A stretch of DNA of 64,000 nt from Heligmosomoides polygyrus polygyrus (lineage: Eukaryota; Nematoda; Chromadorea; Rhabditida; Heligmosomidae), in contig OX377206.1 in NCBI GenBank assembly GCA_947396885.1, positions 18,223,114 to 18,287,113 on the forward strand, given 5' to 3'. A model generated the notes under the pieces. That model ran no database searches, had not been told where the DNA came from, and was given only the letters and a program-made list of their open reading frames with translations. The first letter of the stretch is position 1. Each line of letters begins with the position of its first letter. Of this stretch, positions 43,295-54,394 are shown in pieces. A program made the position numbers and the translations under genes.

Positions 43295-43585
43295 TCAACG
43301 CCCGTAGCGCTCCTCGATCAGGAATCGGATCAAAAAGTCGATCGGCTCCTGTGGTCTCTCCCTGTCAAGCGCTTCCAATGCCTTTAAAGAATTCTTCATC
43401 ACTGAAAGAGAGTGTACGATTAAGAAGGCTCCCTTACCGCCCCCAAGACCGAAACGACTGCCTGGACGAGGTGGCTTCCATCTTGAGGAGTGGCCGGCTC
43501 GTTCTCCTGAATTGTCATAGTCGTCCGAACGGCAGTAGTGGCATGAAATGCTTCCGGTGAGAGTGTCAGGCGATGAAGCGGACAT
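43295..43585 (-). CDS. Dpy-30/RIIa-type motif protein
   Basis: Translation starts at an ATG (43585), preceded two codons upstream by an in-frame stop. Exon 1 (43438-43585) ends at GGCG|gtaaggg and exon 2 (43401-43295) starts after 'cactctctttcag', leaving a 36-nt intron. The C-terminus NSLKALEALDRERPQEPIDF, then LIRFLIEERYGR, matches the Dpy-30 motif (L..LL..RP..PI.FL..YL), a helical dimerisation module in COMPASS-type and RIIa/ciliary proteins. Spliced length is 84 residues. The N-terminal half is Ser/Arg-rich with a CHYC pair and no known domain. The intron is a multiple of three with no stop, so retention would add 12 residues. It is not DPY-30 itself by its N-terminus; call it Dpy-30-domain-containing. 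Confidence 0.7.
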   Translation of the reverse strand: MSASSPDTLTGSISCHYCRSDDYDNSGERAGHSSRWKPPRPGSRFGLGGGKGAFLIVHSLSVMKNSLKALEALDRERPQEPIDFLIRFLIEERYGR

Positions 43586-43589
43586 GGTT

Positions 43590-43980
43590 CAACAGGTTAC
43601 CGCCAAGTTGGAACAATACGCCGAGCCAGTTGAGGGGACACTTAGATTTTCTCGTTTTCGTTGCTCGTTTACATACCATAGGGCAAGGGTGCACTCAGGT
43701 AGGAACTAGATACTGCAAGGTCCATCAGAGAGAACAGAGACAACGCAATCTGAGTAAAGTAGAGAGAGGGAAGGGTTCCGGCTGAAGCTAGAATTATCGA
43801 TAATGCTATTTTCTTGACGAATCCTGTCTATTCTCAAATTTTCCGCCCTCAGGGAGCCAATTCAAATGAACTGGCACTACAGGTGAAATAGCTAGGAATG
43901 TGCGGACGAAGTTGCTATTTCCTCACCTTTGTCCGTCGCTCTACAATGCTTCTGTAGCAATCGCACGTCCAGTTCGTTTT
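43590..43980. other. No gene seen upstream of the Dpy-30-like gene
   Basis: A presumed 5' region for the minus-strand gene. AG dinucleotides suitable for trans-splicing occur (for example in 'aatctaag') but none is strong. No TATA-like element stands out. Confidence 0.3.
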
Positions 43981-43984
43981 AGGC

Positions 43985-44305
43985 CGGGGCATACTTCCAT
44001 CGCCGGCGCTCAGTTTATGGCCATTCCGCTGCACGAGGCCGTAGAGTCAAAGGGAATTCTGCAGCGGGTGCCGCAACAGTGGCACCCAGCCTGCACGATG
44101 GCCTCCCACGCCCATTGCGAGCGTGGCATACTTTTTCGCGCCGCGCGCGGTGATTAGAGTAGATCCTCGGCAGATCGCCGTCGCGCTATTTTGCAGAGCG
44201 TTGAGCGATGCGAGGAGCGCCGAGAAGTTCAATTTTTTCTTTTTTTTTCATCGCTCTGCAAAACTCTCGCTCTCGTGCTTACTTCCTGCCACCGGAAGTA
44301 AGCAC
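43985..44305. mobile_element. Composite GC-rich MITE remnants
   Basis: Contains 'gcatactttttcgcg' and 'gcagagcgttgagcgatg' shared with the MITE at 29195-29355. A short hairpin ('tcgtgcttacttcc...ggaagtaagcacga') lies at 44273-44308. About 44390-44450 holds the short repeat 'gaagaaggcgacaacgcctaaacgtcagcc'. Confidence 0.5.
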
Positions 44306-44982
44306 GAGACTTAAAGGAGCCCAATTGCATGGGAAGGGAGAAGAAGATTACCTTAGAAGACCTTTTTTTAAATTCGGTTCGATTCTTCCAGGCTCTGAAG
44401 AAGGCGACAACGCCTAAACGTCAGCCGTCAGGAATAAAGATATATAACAATCTTGGCCGAAGCTAACCACCATCATTCATCTTAGTAGAAAACCACCAAA
44501 AACACTTCGCAACCTGTGATCGCCCAAATACTACATTGCAACATTGCTCAATGCTTAGTCAGGGCTTGTGCGCGAACCCATTCCGAATAAGAGCTCTTGC
44601 TAAAAACGATGTCTCAAATGTGTTAAAACTCCGTCAAGAAACTGCGCAAGGTGCAGCTCCTATGGTCAGCAGCGTTACAACTAAAAAAAAGGAAAGAGCA
44701 GGTATTTCTTTGTCGAAGGAACGGGCATTACAGTGGTGAATGAATAGAGAAAAGATCCTTTTCCGATTGGTCCAAGAAAGCGGAATCTAACGTGTGCAAT
44801 ACGCTTGAAAACTGAATTGCGGAAGTGGAAATTTACACTTCCCTGGTCTGTACATAACCTTATCAATTAGTCTCGAAAATTCTCTACGATTGTTTCTATT
44901 GATAGCAACCCAACCTAGCGACTCTACTTTCTGCTGCTACTGCAAGGTCGTCCTCAACAATGACCCCATTGAACTGCCGTAT

Positions 44983-45159
44983 TTACCATGACGGCAGCCA
45001 CATTTCGTCAGCCTGATTGCTGATGCAGCGGAGATGCCGGCTGCGCAACGAACCTGCTCTGAAAGGTGCAAATTTCTTCTTGAGAGGCATTTGTACGGTC
45101 AGTGCTGACGGGTCAGAGAATATACCAAGCTGAACCTCACGCGAGAAGGCAGCGAAGTC
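44983..45159 (-). CDS. Gene P, candidate terminal exon
   Basis: Reads DFAAFSREVQLGIFSDPSAL, then TVQMPLKKKFAPFRA and on to a stop at 44983. The start shown uses the AG of 'gcgagccag', which is in phase 0 as required by the upstream exon; another phase-0 AG lies about 57 bases upstream. A possible donor (GCAG|gttcgt) in the middle would make the true end further left. The sequence is protein-like but I recognise no family. Confidence 0.45.
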   Translation of the reverse strand, partial: DFAAFSREVQLGIFSDPSALTVQMPLKKKFAPFRAGSLRSRHLRCISNQADEMWLPSW

Positions 45160-45407
45160 CTGGCTCGCCGCAACCGCTCGCATGTGCCGATACAAAATAG
45201 CCGGAGGTCGAGCGTTCTACCCCCACGTCCCCCTGGCCCGCCCACCCCCAACCCCCTGGGCTTGCTCGAGAGTCCGGTGGCTGCCACACGAAATAGTGGA
45301 GACGCAGACATTTGCCACGCCTCTGTTTAAAGGGCGGGGGGTAGAACGCCACTCCGCCAAAATAGCCTCCTTATTTCACAACTAAAGACAATAAAAATCT
45401 CACTTAC

Positions 45408-45488
45408 CTCTGCACGATAAGCGGCGGGAGCTTCCCCCTCGTTTGCTTCCATGGGCACAACCGGAGCGACTCCCACGTCTGCTTCGCT
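45408..45488 (-). CDS. Gene P, internal exon
   Basis: An 81-nt exon with a textbook acceptor ('ttattcttttctcag') and donor (GAG|gtaagtgag). It encodes 27 residues in phase 0, SEADVGVAPVVPMEANEGEA then PAAYRAE, acidic and Pro/Ala-rich, probably a flexible linker. The upstream intron contains segment D and a later RTE insertion. The left duplicate keeps only the first nine bases of this exon. Confidence 0.7.
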
Positions 45489-46731
45489 CTGAGAAAAGAA
45501 TAAGCATGGACGTAATGAGAAATCGTTTAAGGAGCTCACAACCTGTTTAGAATGAAATTAGATAAGACATAGCACCAACAGGCTTATGAGGGGAGTCTCC
45601 TTATAAAGCAGCTGCATATTATGTTAGACGAAATTAAAAATAACACACCGGCCTCTACCATGAAGTCACTTAGCGCCCAAAAACTTTTCTTTAAGACAAA
45701 CGAAGCTCGATATTTTAATTCACAGTGGGAGGACGAATGAATGAACTCACCGCCGGTGCATGAGGTGGTTCATGCGGGGAATGAGGCATGACTGAAATAA
45801 AGTGTGAGGTACAGAACACATCGCGATCTTGACTGGCACGAAATCCGCGAAGGGATAACATTGTACAAAGACAGAAAAGCTAATATACAAACAAAACGGT
45901 TCGATTGTTACAAAACGAATCACCGTTAATCCAGTTTACATTTTAGTCACTTATTCAATAGAAAATGAACACTTTTAGAAAGGCAAGTTTTGGCCTACAT
46001 TACGCAACTGGTCTCTTGCGACATGGCCCAGGACCCTGTGCAATGGTGGGCGAAGATGTGGATGAAGATTGGTTTAGGTTTTTAGAAAGAAAGTGGACAT
46101 AACAGGATTGAGTTACGAAATAACAGTGCAGGCAGTGAATGACGGAGAGTTGGGTCGTGCTCTCCACGCGGATCGATATGGGTCAGTGACGCAGAGCAGG
46201 GGATATCGCTTGCCTTACTGACTCTGTGCTCTCGCACCTCTGGCGTCCACACGCGCGTACATTGCGTTGCGCGACGCGGTTAGCAATTCGTTGCCAAAGG
46301 GGACGAGAATGTTCAGAGAGTGAGATGGTGGTCGAGCCAGGTTAAGTGGGCATAACTGTTCTGCCGTCCCATAGCACGGTGAAAGCCCGACTCTCCATGA
46401 ATCTTGACGCTTCACGTTATACTCGCTTGAACTGGTTGTTCAGCTCAGCCATGGGTGTTGCATGCATTTTTTGTGGCTAACGTTTTAGCGTTGTTTTTTT
46501 TTTTGGAGCCTAGAAGTGTTTTGAGATCACATCTTCCCAAATGCCCCTTCATCCGATTAGGACTCATGCAGAAGGCGAAGAGACTGTGATAGCGACACCA
46601 TAGAAAACAAGAATATGGCCGACCTTTATGAGTTAAGAATTGCCCAGCCAGCTGCCCTTCAAGATTGATAGGGGATACTGCTATGACTCTCACGTCGTCA
46701 TGAAGGTTTCGCTTTCAAATACAGCTGTGTA
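45480..46731 (-). other. Right copy of segment D (gene-P intron), part 1
   Basis: Aligned with 18684-19945. Contains a conserved minus-strand open frame (46445-46693) that the left copy also keeps (19686-19907) with a handful of amino-acid changes. It includes KGRPYSCFLWCRYHSLFAFC and could be an unrecognised exon or an old element. Confidence 0.7.
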
Positions 46732-48649
46732 TTCCCTGTATCACCTGTCGTCCCGATGATCATCGACTTGCTCAAGCGGGCGCCAGCAGCGTCTCCATTC
46801 GTCCCTGTCGCGTGCCAGAGTGGTCCAATGGATCCTCCTCGCTCGAGGGACACGAAGAGCGTCATATCGGTCGTTCAGGGCTTTCACGAAGAAGTCCGAC
46901 CAACCCGTTGGTGGGCATCCTGGTGTTATCTTGACATCCCGCGAAATCCAGTCGGCAACGGCTCTCGTCCAGCGAGTGTCTGCGAAGCGCATTACGTGGC
47001 CGGCCCACCTAATTTTCGACGACTTGGCCCATGCGACAGCGTCTCTGGTCTTCGAACGTTGGCAAAGCTCGGAACCCCGGAGGCCTTCTCTCACTTGCGT
47101 GAGTCGTGCCACTCCGAGCGTCGCCCTCTCGATTCCACGCTGCGCGACGCTGATCGCGTGCTCATCTTGCTTTCGTATAGCCCAAGTCTCTGAGGCGTAT
47201 GCTAGGGCATGAAGAACGGTAGAGTCGAATAGGTGGGCACGGAGTCGGACGTTCGTCGTCTTCTTCGCGACTTCTCGACACTCTTGAAAGCTCCCCAAGC
47301 CGCTCGTTTCCTCCTGCTCAGCTCCGGCGCTAGGTCGTTGGCCATGTTGACTTCGCGACCCAGATACACGTAGCTGGAGCATTCGGAGATGTTCGTTCCG
47401 TTGAGCGAGAATGGGGCATCAGAAACCCATCCGTTCTTCATGAACATCGTCTTCGTAAGATTCAGCTGCAGTCCAACATTCCCACATACACGATCGAAGT
47501 CGGCCAGCATTCGCTCCGCCTGGCTGATGCTCGGTGTTATGAGCACGATGTCGTCAGCGAAACGAAGATGGTGCAGCTGCTGGCCGTCGACCTTCACTCC
47601 CATGTCTTTCCATTCTAGTTCGCGCATGACGTTTTCGAGGGTGGCGCTGAAGAGCTTCGGGAATATGGTATCCTCTTGCTGAACCCCTCTCCTTACGTCG
47701 ATGACGACGTCGTTGTAGAATGGAGAAATCTTGGTCGTGAATCCACTGTACAACTCTCGAAGAACTCTGATGTGCTGAGTAGGAACGCCCTGAGTGAGCA
47801 GGGCTTCCAGGACCGCTTCAGTCTTGACGGAGTCGAATGCCTTCTTCAGGTCGATGAACGTAAGGCACAGCGGCAGCTTATACTCTCGCGACACTTCGAT
47901 GAGCTTCGTAACGGTGTGTATGTGGTCGATCGCGCTGAATCCTCTCCGAAATCTTGCTTGTTCGCGTGGCTGTCCTTCGTCCAGCGTTCTGCTGATTCTA
48001 TTCATGATGACTCGAGTGAACAGCTTGTAGAGGAAGATCGGGCGATAGTTGCCAATGTCGTGCACGTCTCCCTTCTTGTACAGCAAAACGGTCTTGCTGG
48101 TCTTCCACTGAGATGGAACCTTGCACTCCGACAGGTATCTTGTGAAGAGCGGCGCCAGGGTGTTGATGAGCGCTGGCGAGAGGTTCTTCAGGTGTTCTGG
48201 TCTGATCCTGTCAGGGCCAGGTGCTGTACGTTTCTTCATCGACGAGATGGCGTGTCGGATCTCGGAAGGGAGAACAGAGGGAACGACGTATCCATCCTGC
48301 GGAAGATGGCATGGGGACAGGTGGACGTGGCTATCGAAGAGATCGGAGTAGAAGTCGTGGGTGACCTTCTCCATGGTCCTTCTGGAAGAGGTGACGGTTC
48401 CGTCAGGACGTCGGAGAGCAGTCATCTTGGTCTTGAGGTTGGCGAAGTTTCGGCGGGCATTGCGGATGCTCAACCCTGCCTCTGCTGCTTCAGCCAACAC
48501 TTCTCCCTTCTCTCCTCGAGATCTTCCTTTATCGCCGCTCTGCATAGCTTCGCAAGCTCGGACGTCAGCTGGTAGTTGCCTGACTCTCGTGCTGCTCCAC
48601 GCTGGCGTATAAGCTCGAGAGTTTCCGGAGACAGGCGTCTCTTGGTGGT
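46732..48649 (-). mobile_element. 5'-truncated RTE-type LINE insertion
   Basis: Inserted between two copies of CAGCTGTGTA (46722-46731 and 48650-48659), which occurs once in the left duplicate. The element ends with 'caggtgatacagg' at its 3' side and is truncated within the region before the reverse transcriptase. About 1.9 kb. It lies in the intron between exon P and the next exon of gene P, antisense to nothing and on the same strand as the gene. Confidence 0.85.
46741..48640 (-). pseudogene. RTE reverse transcriptase, two frameshifts
   Basis: From TKRRLSPETLELIRQRGAAR at the truncated start, a first frameshift near 48510 leads into the long polymerase frame. That frame contains RTAPGPDRIRPEHLK, the fingers region VLLYKKGDVHDIGNYRPI, CLTFIDLKKAFDSV and the catalytic HLRFADDIVLITPS near 47550. 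A second frameshift near 47285 leads to the C-terminal domain with RLTQVREGLRGSEL, KIRWAGHVMRF, RPPTGW and a final stop. The catalytic FADD is intact but the frame is not, and the endonuclease is absent. Confidence 0.85.
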
Positions 48650-49125
48650 CAGCTGTGTACTACTGTGATCATTTGGTCGGAAAGGAAAGGAACGCAGAAA
48701 GACACATTCGGCAGGTCGTTCTGCTGACCACTAGCGGTGCCGTTTTACTAAACCGGCAGGATAGCCATTATTCCTCCGGTGCTGCTCCGTGAGCGATGGG
48801 GGACCACCTCACTCTCTAGACTTACACCAAATGACATGTACGAAATTGAAAATTTTGTGCCATCTTGATATATGTCAGACTCTGTTAGCAATGCTGTAAG
48901 CGAATATCCCTTCCTTTTCGTGGAATTTGTTCACCATTGGAGGCAAGGTAGTCTCCGCACCTTTCACCTTCAACTAATGTTAGGCCCGTAACTGAGTGTC
49001 ACTGTACCGCGATGTATCACTGACGAGGTGAAATCTAGAAAATGTGTGTCAGAGTTGTGTTACAAGAAACCCGACCTTGACATCACTTCAAGCGATCTTG
49101 AGAAGTTGTCCTATATCCTACTATG
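48650..49125 (-). other. Right copy of segment D, part 2 (with exon P)
   Basis: Aligned with 19936-20415. Just upstream of exon P both copies show an acceptor 'cattttctag' followed by a TSSVIHRG-like frame, a possible further exon. The copies differ there by a 10-base indel, so it is not counted. Confidence 0.7.
48826..48893 (-). CDS. Gene P, exon P
   Basis: A 68-nt exon with acceptor 'attcgcttacag' and donor GGT|gtaagtc, encoding LLTESDIYQDGTKFSISYMS followed by FG. It ends in phase 0 and joins the exon at 45488 in frame. It is conserved in the left duplicate. The alternation of hydrophobic and polar residues suggests a beta-strand-rich domain, but I cannot name it. Confidence 0.65.
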
Positions 49126-49185
49126 TATGAGCGAGAACGGTCGTTTTCTATCTGTTTGTTTGCGCAGAAGTGCTGGAGGACTCTT

Positions 49186-49215
49186 TCTTTGTCTTTGTCT
49201 TTGTCTTTGTATATC
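49186..49215. repeat. (CTTTGT)n short tandem repeat
   Basis: About four to five 6-bp units between segment D and the LINE endonuclease fragment. Confidence 0.8.
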
Positions 49216-49216
49216 T

Positions 49217-49602
49217 CTACCCTTTGTCATCGTAGTCGGATGTTGAGGCATACGGACGGCGCGCGACGAATACAGTCAAAGCTGGCATGGAGCCACATCG
49301 CTTCAGTCGCAGACGTCCGATTCGGGTTGTCAGAGGAGACTCGTACGAATCGCGATGTTCATGGCCAAGTGCGTGTTGACGAGGACACCAACGCCGCCTA
49401 CTCCTCTGCTGTCGCATGTTCCGAGGAACAGTTCTTCTCCGGAGTAGTAGGCGGCGTGTAGAGGGTGGTGTCTTCTCGTCTCGGTCAGTCCGATGACGTC
49501 ATACTTGATCTTCCTGGCTTGCATCATCAGGTCCTCGACGGATGCTTCCGATGCGAGAGTACGGGCGTTGTAAGTACAGATCGTCATCCTAATCCTTCTC
49601 AA
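49217..49602 (-). pseudogene. RTE LINE endonuclease, N-terminal fragment
   Basis: Reads TICTYNARTLASEASVEDLM, then LTETRRH, YYSGEELFLGTCDSRGVGGV and, after a frame change, LTTRIGRLRLKRCGSMPALT. Asn in TYNAR and Glu in LTETR are active-site positions of APE-type endonucleases. The fragment is cut at about 49217, before the catalytic Asp and His, so it cannot function. Upstream DNA (49603-50140) is probably the element's 5' untranslated region. Confidence 0.75.
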
Positions 49603-50145
49603 TTTGCGCAGCCTAGATAGGCCTGAGATTTTAGCACCCTCTCCGTACTCGTCCTTCCCATCGCTGCAGAAATGGGGGCTCTTTCGGGGTCAGGGGAATG
49701 AGGCCCTTTAGTGCTGCTGTTCTTGACTGGAGTACACACGGGTAGCTAGTCGGGCTCTGTCGTGCGGGCGAAGAACTCCGGGCAGCCAGCCAGACTGCCC
49801 GAAGGAACGGAGCGAGACTTAAGGCGGCCTCGAATCGCCTTACATGTACTCCCAGTCTACCGAGTGCAAGCTTTTGGAAGCCGACACGTTTACAATCCGC
49901 ACAGTCACGGACACATCCACGCACAATGTGCATGAGGATGCCGCTTCCACGCACAAGGAACGCGTCGACCCGACACAACAGGAGCAAGGAGTCCATCCCC
50001 TGCATCCCACCTGCGTCTCTGGGCAGTACACGGTCGCATTTGGTTCGCGTTTAATCCCTCTGGCCCGAGATCCCTCTTAACAAGAGAGCCCGAAGGCTCT
50101 CTATCGAGGGAGATCCGTCGAAAGTTAACTATTACCATTTTAAAA
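49603..50145 (-). mobile_element. Probable RTE 5' region
   Basis: Contiguous with the endonuclease fragment on the minus strand and followed by a different element. It contains open frames on both strands but no recognisable domain. Assignment is by position only. Confidence 0.35.
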
Positions 50146-50149
50146 GGAG

Positions 50150-52210
50150 TTGTTTTGGATATTCCAAATATTACGAATATGCCAGGATTCTCAAGCGGGC
50201 ACTGTCACGATTGTCTTTGCGCAATGAGAAAAGGTTGCAGAGAGCAGTAATTCCACACGATTTTATCAGTTTTGCCGCCAAAAACTGCAAGTACGTGTAT
50301 TCCATACCGACCATATCTGGTCCTCTTAACGAACAAATAAAGTGCAATACACAGAAAGCTGAATTATTCGCTGATTGTTTTGGATCGGTTTACTAAACGC
50401 CAAACCGTTCAGAAACTGAGGTACATTTGCTCCACCCCTGGAATGGGTTGACATCTCATCTGAAATTGTTTACAGTGCTCTCCGTAAGCTCCCGAGTAGA
50501 AACTCTACATCGCTTGATGGAATTCCGTATATTTAGAAAAGCCGCCGTCAGACTGACTTCTCCTCTTACACTTCTTTTCATCAGGTGCCCTTGGAGAGGT
50601 AAGACTCCAAGCTTGTGGAGAATCGGGTATGTACGACCTATTCATAAAAGAGGCCAAAAAAATGATGTATGGAATTACACACCGATATGCTTAGCCAGTG
50701 CTCTAAGTAAAGCGTTAGAGCGGATTATATGTAGTTGTATAACTGATCATCTTCTTGCCCACAACCTCATCTACCCCAACTAACATGGCTTTTTAAGCAA
50801 GAGGTCAACCACATCAGCCCTTTTGTCAACTGCACCCCTTTGGCTCCGATCATTCATCACTAACAGAACTCAAAGTGCATTGGTGAATAGATCTCACTCC
50901 CGCATATGTCGAACCGCGAGTGGCGTACAACCTGTATAGGCCCCTTAATGTTCATTACCCTCGGCTGCTTTTGCTCAGTGTATACGGATGATTCCAAGAT
51001 CTACTCATTTAATGACTGCAATCAGTTACAATTAGGACTGGATGCATTAAGCAAATGGTCTCGAAAATGGATCTCGATATATCTTCTGAGAAGACGCCGA
51101 TAGTTCGTTTCGGTAAAGGACATCCTAGATTAGAACTTTACTATAAGTGGGAGCCCTCTTAGTTGCTCAAACAAGGTACGGGATTTAGGTGTTACCTACA
51201 ACGATGAGTTCGAATACGATGACCATATCAGAGACGTTTTCGTTAACACAACCTCGAAATTATATGTTACGAGCGTTGAAGTCTAGAGGCCCCAAACTGC
51301 TATTTAGACTGTTTACGACCTATGTTGGGCCACAAATGGGGTACTGCAGTCAGTTTTGGTCTCCGTACAAGAAGTCTCTTATCGATAGCATCAAACAAGT
51401 ACAAAGGAGTTTCACTTACTGGTGTTTCCTACGTGAGGGATTAGTCAGACTGGCATATGAGGAACGCCTTAAGGTCCTTGGTGCAAATACATTGGAGTTT
51501 AGGACTTCAGCCGATTTCCTCTCCATGTACAAGCTAGCTACTGGTCTCCATAACCTGGAATTCTATGACATTTTCGACAGTCCGCCACTAACAGAATTTA
51601 CTCGGGGCCACCCGTACCGAATCAAACCTGACAGATCTACTACCGCCGCCTACGCTGGATCCTTTTTAGCAAGTCAGTAATGAGGTAGAATAAGCTTGAC
51701 GCTAGTTTATTCAGGTGAAATCGATGCTATACATTCCAGGAACATCTAATCGTCGATTACCTCCAAATGACTTTTCCAGATCAGCCAGACTAGGATGTAT
51801 TGCCACTTTAAGAGATAGCTTTTTTCCGACAACAATGTTACTGCAATATCTCTTACTAATTCCATTCATCCCGTTTTGTGTCTGCTTATTCATGTTCCTT
51901 ACACATACCTTCTTTCTGGTTCTATTTCGGCCGTAGTCATACACACTCGACTTCGCATTTGGAACTCGGGAATGTTGGCGGACCTACTAAGGTAGTATCC
52001 GGAGTCCACGCCTCCTCCCACCATGTCGCTAGGACTTGTTGCAGCGTTGGCGGGCCACTGCCTTTCCCCACCCCCCCCCCCCTCCTCCATCAGCCGGATG
52101 GAGAGGTTGTCGGTCAATACGGTTTCATGTATCGCCTTGTGAACTGCGCCTATACTGTTTGCTCCCGTAATGATAAGAAACCAATCTCAATAAATAAAAC
52201 AAAATAAAAC
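50150..52210 (+). mobile_element. CR1/Jockey-like LINE, degraded, 3'-complete
   Basis: Carries a reverse-transcriptase remnant and ends in an AATAAAAC-type tail ('aataaataaaacaaaataaaac', about 52185-52210), as non-LTR elements do. It lies between segments D and E of the right duplicate and is absent from the left, so it inserted after the duplication or was lost on the left. Confidence 0.65.
50160..51690 (+). pseudogene. CR1-like reverse transcriptase remnant
   Basis: Fragments in order: YVRPIHKRGQKNDVWNYTPI with a following SKALERII, then HGF..KRST, then VYTDDSKIYSF (the YADD active-site position reads YTDD), DALSKWSRKW, and a C-terminal stretch YVGPQMGYCSQFWSPY..., ending RSTTAAYAGSF. At least four frameshifts or stops. 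The order matches CR1/Jockey-type elements rather than RTE. Confidence 0.75.
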
Positions 52211-52284
52211 TTAAACCAAGTGAAGGGTTTCTATCGTCTCTTGCTCAACGAGTTCCAGAACACGTCTTGAAGGCTCCTCGCGCT

Positions 52285-53480
52285 CTAAAACGTGCACTGA
52301 TTGCGAGACACGTCAGATGCGTTAAGCAGGCAAATACATTCATAAGTCGAGGCGAACGACTAATGGCGATCAACTGGCAGTAGCAGCGCATCAAGCTCAA
52401 CGCGAAATGCTTACGGACGACTGGTTTGTATTCCTCAAAGTGCATCGTCATCTATTTGAAGGAGTAGACGGGATCAGGTGGTGAGGAAAGTCGGCCAACA
52501 AGCAAAAGCATCATTGTTCATTGCGCATCGACTCACCATTCAACTCAGTATGAAAAACGAAGTTGCCCGCACATGTTCGTTATTGCTTACACGGACTTGT
52601 CCGAAGACGTTGTCAAGTCCTACTCAAGGAACATGATGCGCTTATTGTGTCACAAAATGGGCACACTCCTGCTAGCAGGGTCAAAGCAACCCACGATCTC
52701 TTCACTGAGAAGTTCAAAGGTACAGTTGTCTATGCCTCTAGTGCAGCCTTTCTTAAAGCTCAAAGGCTTTAAGGGATTTGGAGGAATATTTTCCCGTTTC
52801 CTTAGGTTTCAACAGTGATCGTGCCGCGAATGCGATGGTTCGCTCCCTGGTTAAAACTCACCGTGCTACCGTATCCGCACGAGGTCCCCGTGAGGCGCCC
52901 TTTAAATTTCGAGCCTGCCTGCAAATGCTATTGGCCGGCGCGATCCAGCGAGCATAAAGAGGGCCCGCCCTTCAGCGACTTGTTCATTCCTGTCTTTATT
53001 CGACTCGACGAGTGACTGCACAGGCACGACTGTGGGGCGGCGCGACGTTGTGCGCTGCTCGATCTCCATTTCTCCGGGGTTCTTGTGCGGATCCTTTCCG
53101 TACGTGCAGCCGTTTGCAATAACGAAAGGCCGCGAGCCTCGATTCGAGCTCGCCCGAGAGCCTGGAGTAACTACTACACAAGTAATAACAAGCTGGAACG
53201 CCCTGACCTAAGCCTCCTACTGTATTTTTTGGTATTCTGTTTTGCTACGGTATTCTGATGGTGCTGCCTGTATGTAGTAAATCATGTAATCGCATGCTGC
53301 TATGGCAGGATGGCAGGAGGAAGGTGGTAAGTCCGTGGCAGTTTACTTTCAGCGTTCGTATAGTAAGCATGTAAAGGCAAGTTCGCTGTGCAGGTTCGTT
53401 ACCTGCTGGTATCTTTGTCGGACAACTGCTTCTCATAGCAATACGGGCGTTGTCACTACGCCCTTCAAATATTCACGGCT
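52285..53480. other. Right copy of duplicated segment E
   Basis: Matches 20870-21545 plus 22933-23435 with one copy of ATTGGCCGG at 52930. The 161-codon frame of the left copy is broken here by an inserted base near 52480. Confidence 0.8.
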
Positions 53481-54361
53481 AGTTGAGCCATGCTCGAAAA
53501 CGTCGTGCGCGAACTAGAATGGGAAGACATGGGAGAGAAGGTCGACGACCGGCAACTCGCAGACTACATCTTGCTCATAACACCGAGCAGTAGCTAGGCG
53601 GAGCGAACACTGCCCGACTTTGACTGAGTATGTGGGAACGCTGGACTGCACCTGATCGAAAACGATGTTCATGAGGAACGGGAGAGTTTCTGATGCCCCA
53701 TTGTCGCTCAACGGAGCGAACATCTCCGAATGCTCCAGCTATGTGTTGTTGGGTCGCGAAGTCAACATGGCCAACGACCTAGCGCCAGAACTGAGCAGAG
53801 GAAACGAGCGACTTTGAGGAACTTTCGAGAGCGTCGAAGAAGTCGTGAAGAAGGCGAAGAACGTTCGACTCCGTGCCCACCTATCCGACCATGCACTTGT
53901 TCCTGCCCTAACATACTCTAGGCTATACGACAGCAGGATGAACACGCGATCAGCGTCGCGCAGCGTGGAATCGAGAGGACGATCAATGCTCGGAACGACA
54001 CAACTCAAGCAAGAGAAGGCCTCCGGTGTTCTGAGCTTCGTCGACGTTCGAAGATCAGAGACGCTGTCACATGGATCAAGTCGTCGAAAATTAGGTGGGC
54101 CGGCTCATAATGCGCTTCGCAGACACCCGCTGGGGGAGAGCCGTTACCGATTGGATTCCGCGGGATGTCACGAAAACACCAGGACGCCCACCAACGCGTT
54201 GGTCGGAGTTCTTCGTGAAAGCCCAGAACGACCGATATGACGCTTTTCGTGTCCCCCGAGCTAGGAGGATCCATTGGAGCGCTCTGGCACCCGACAAGGG
54301 CGAATGGAGAAGTTGCTGGCGCCCGCAAGAGCAACTCCATGATCAGCGAGACGACAGGTGA
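53480..54361 (+). pseudogene. RTE reverse-transcriptase C-terminal remnant
   Basis: Starts in the palm (LENVVRELEWEDMGEKVDDR), where the FADD motif has been deleted (QLADYILLITPS), then runs through GSRSQHGQRPSA and RGRSMLG-like pieces to KIRWAG, DWIPRDVTKTPGRPPTRWSE and a final stop at 54361, followed by 'tacaggtgacagg' like the other RTE 3' end. Several frameshifts. This is the same LINE family as 46732-48649 in opposite orientation. Confidence 0.75.
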
Positions 54362-54394
54362 TACAGGTGACAGGTGAAATGTTAATCTTTTGGT

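Noticed and set aside
44681..44866. Kinase-like 'GPIGKGSF' in a minus-strand frame
   Set aside because: An isolated glycine-rich string without any other kinase motif or splice support.
47676..48575. 299-codon plus-strand open frame
   Set aside because: It is the antisense shadow of the RTE reverse transcriptase on the minus strand, which carries recognisable polymerase motifs.
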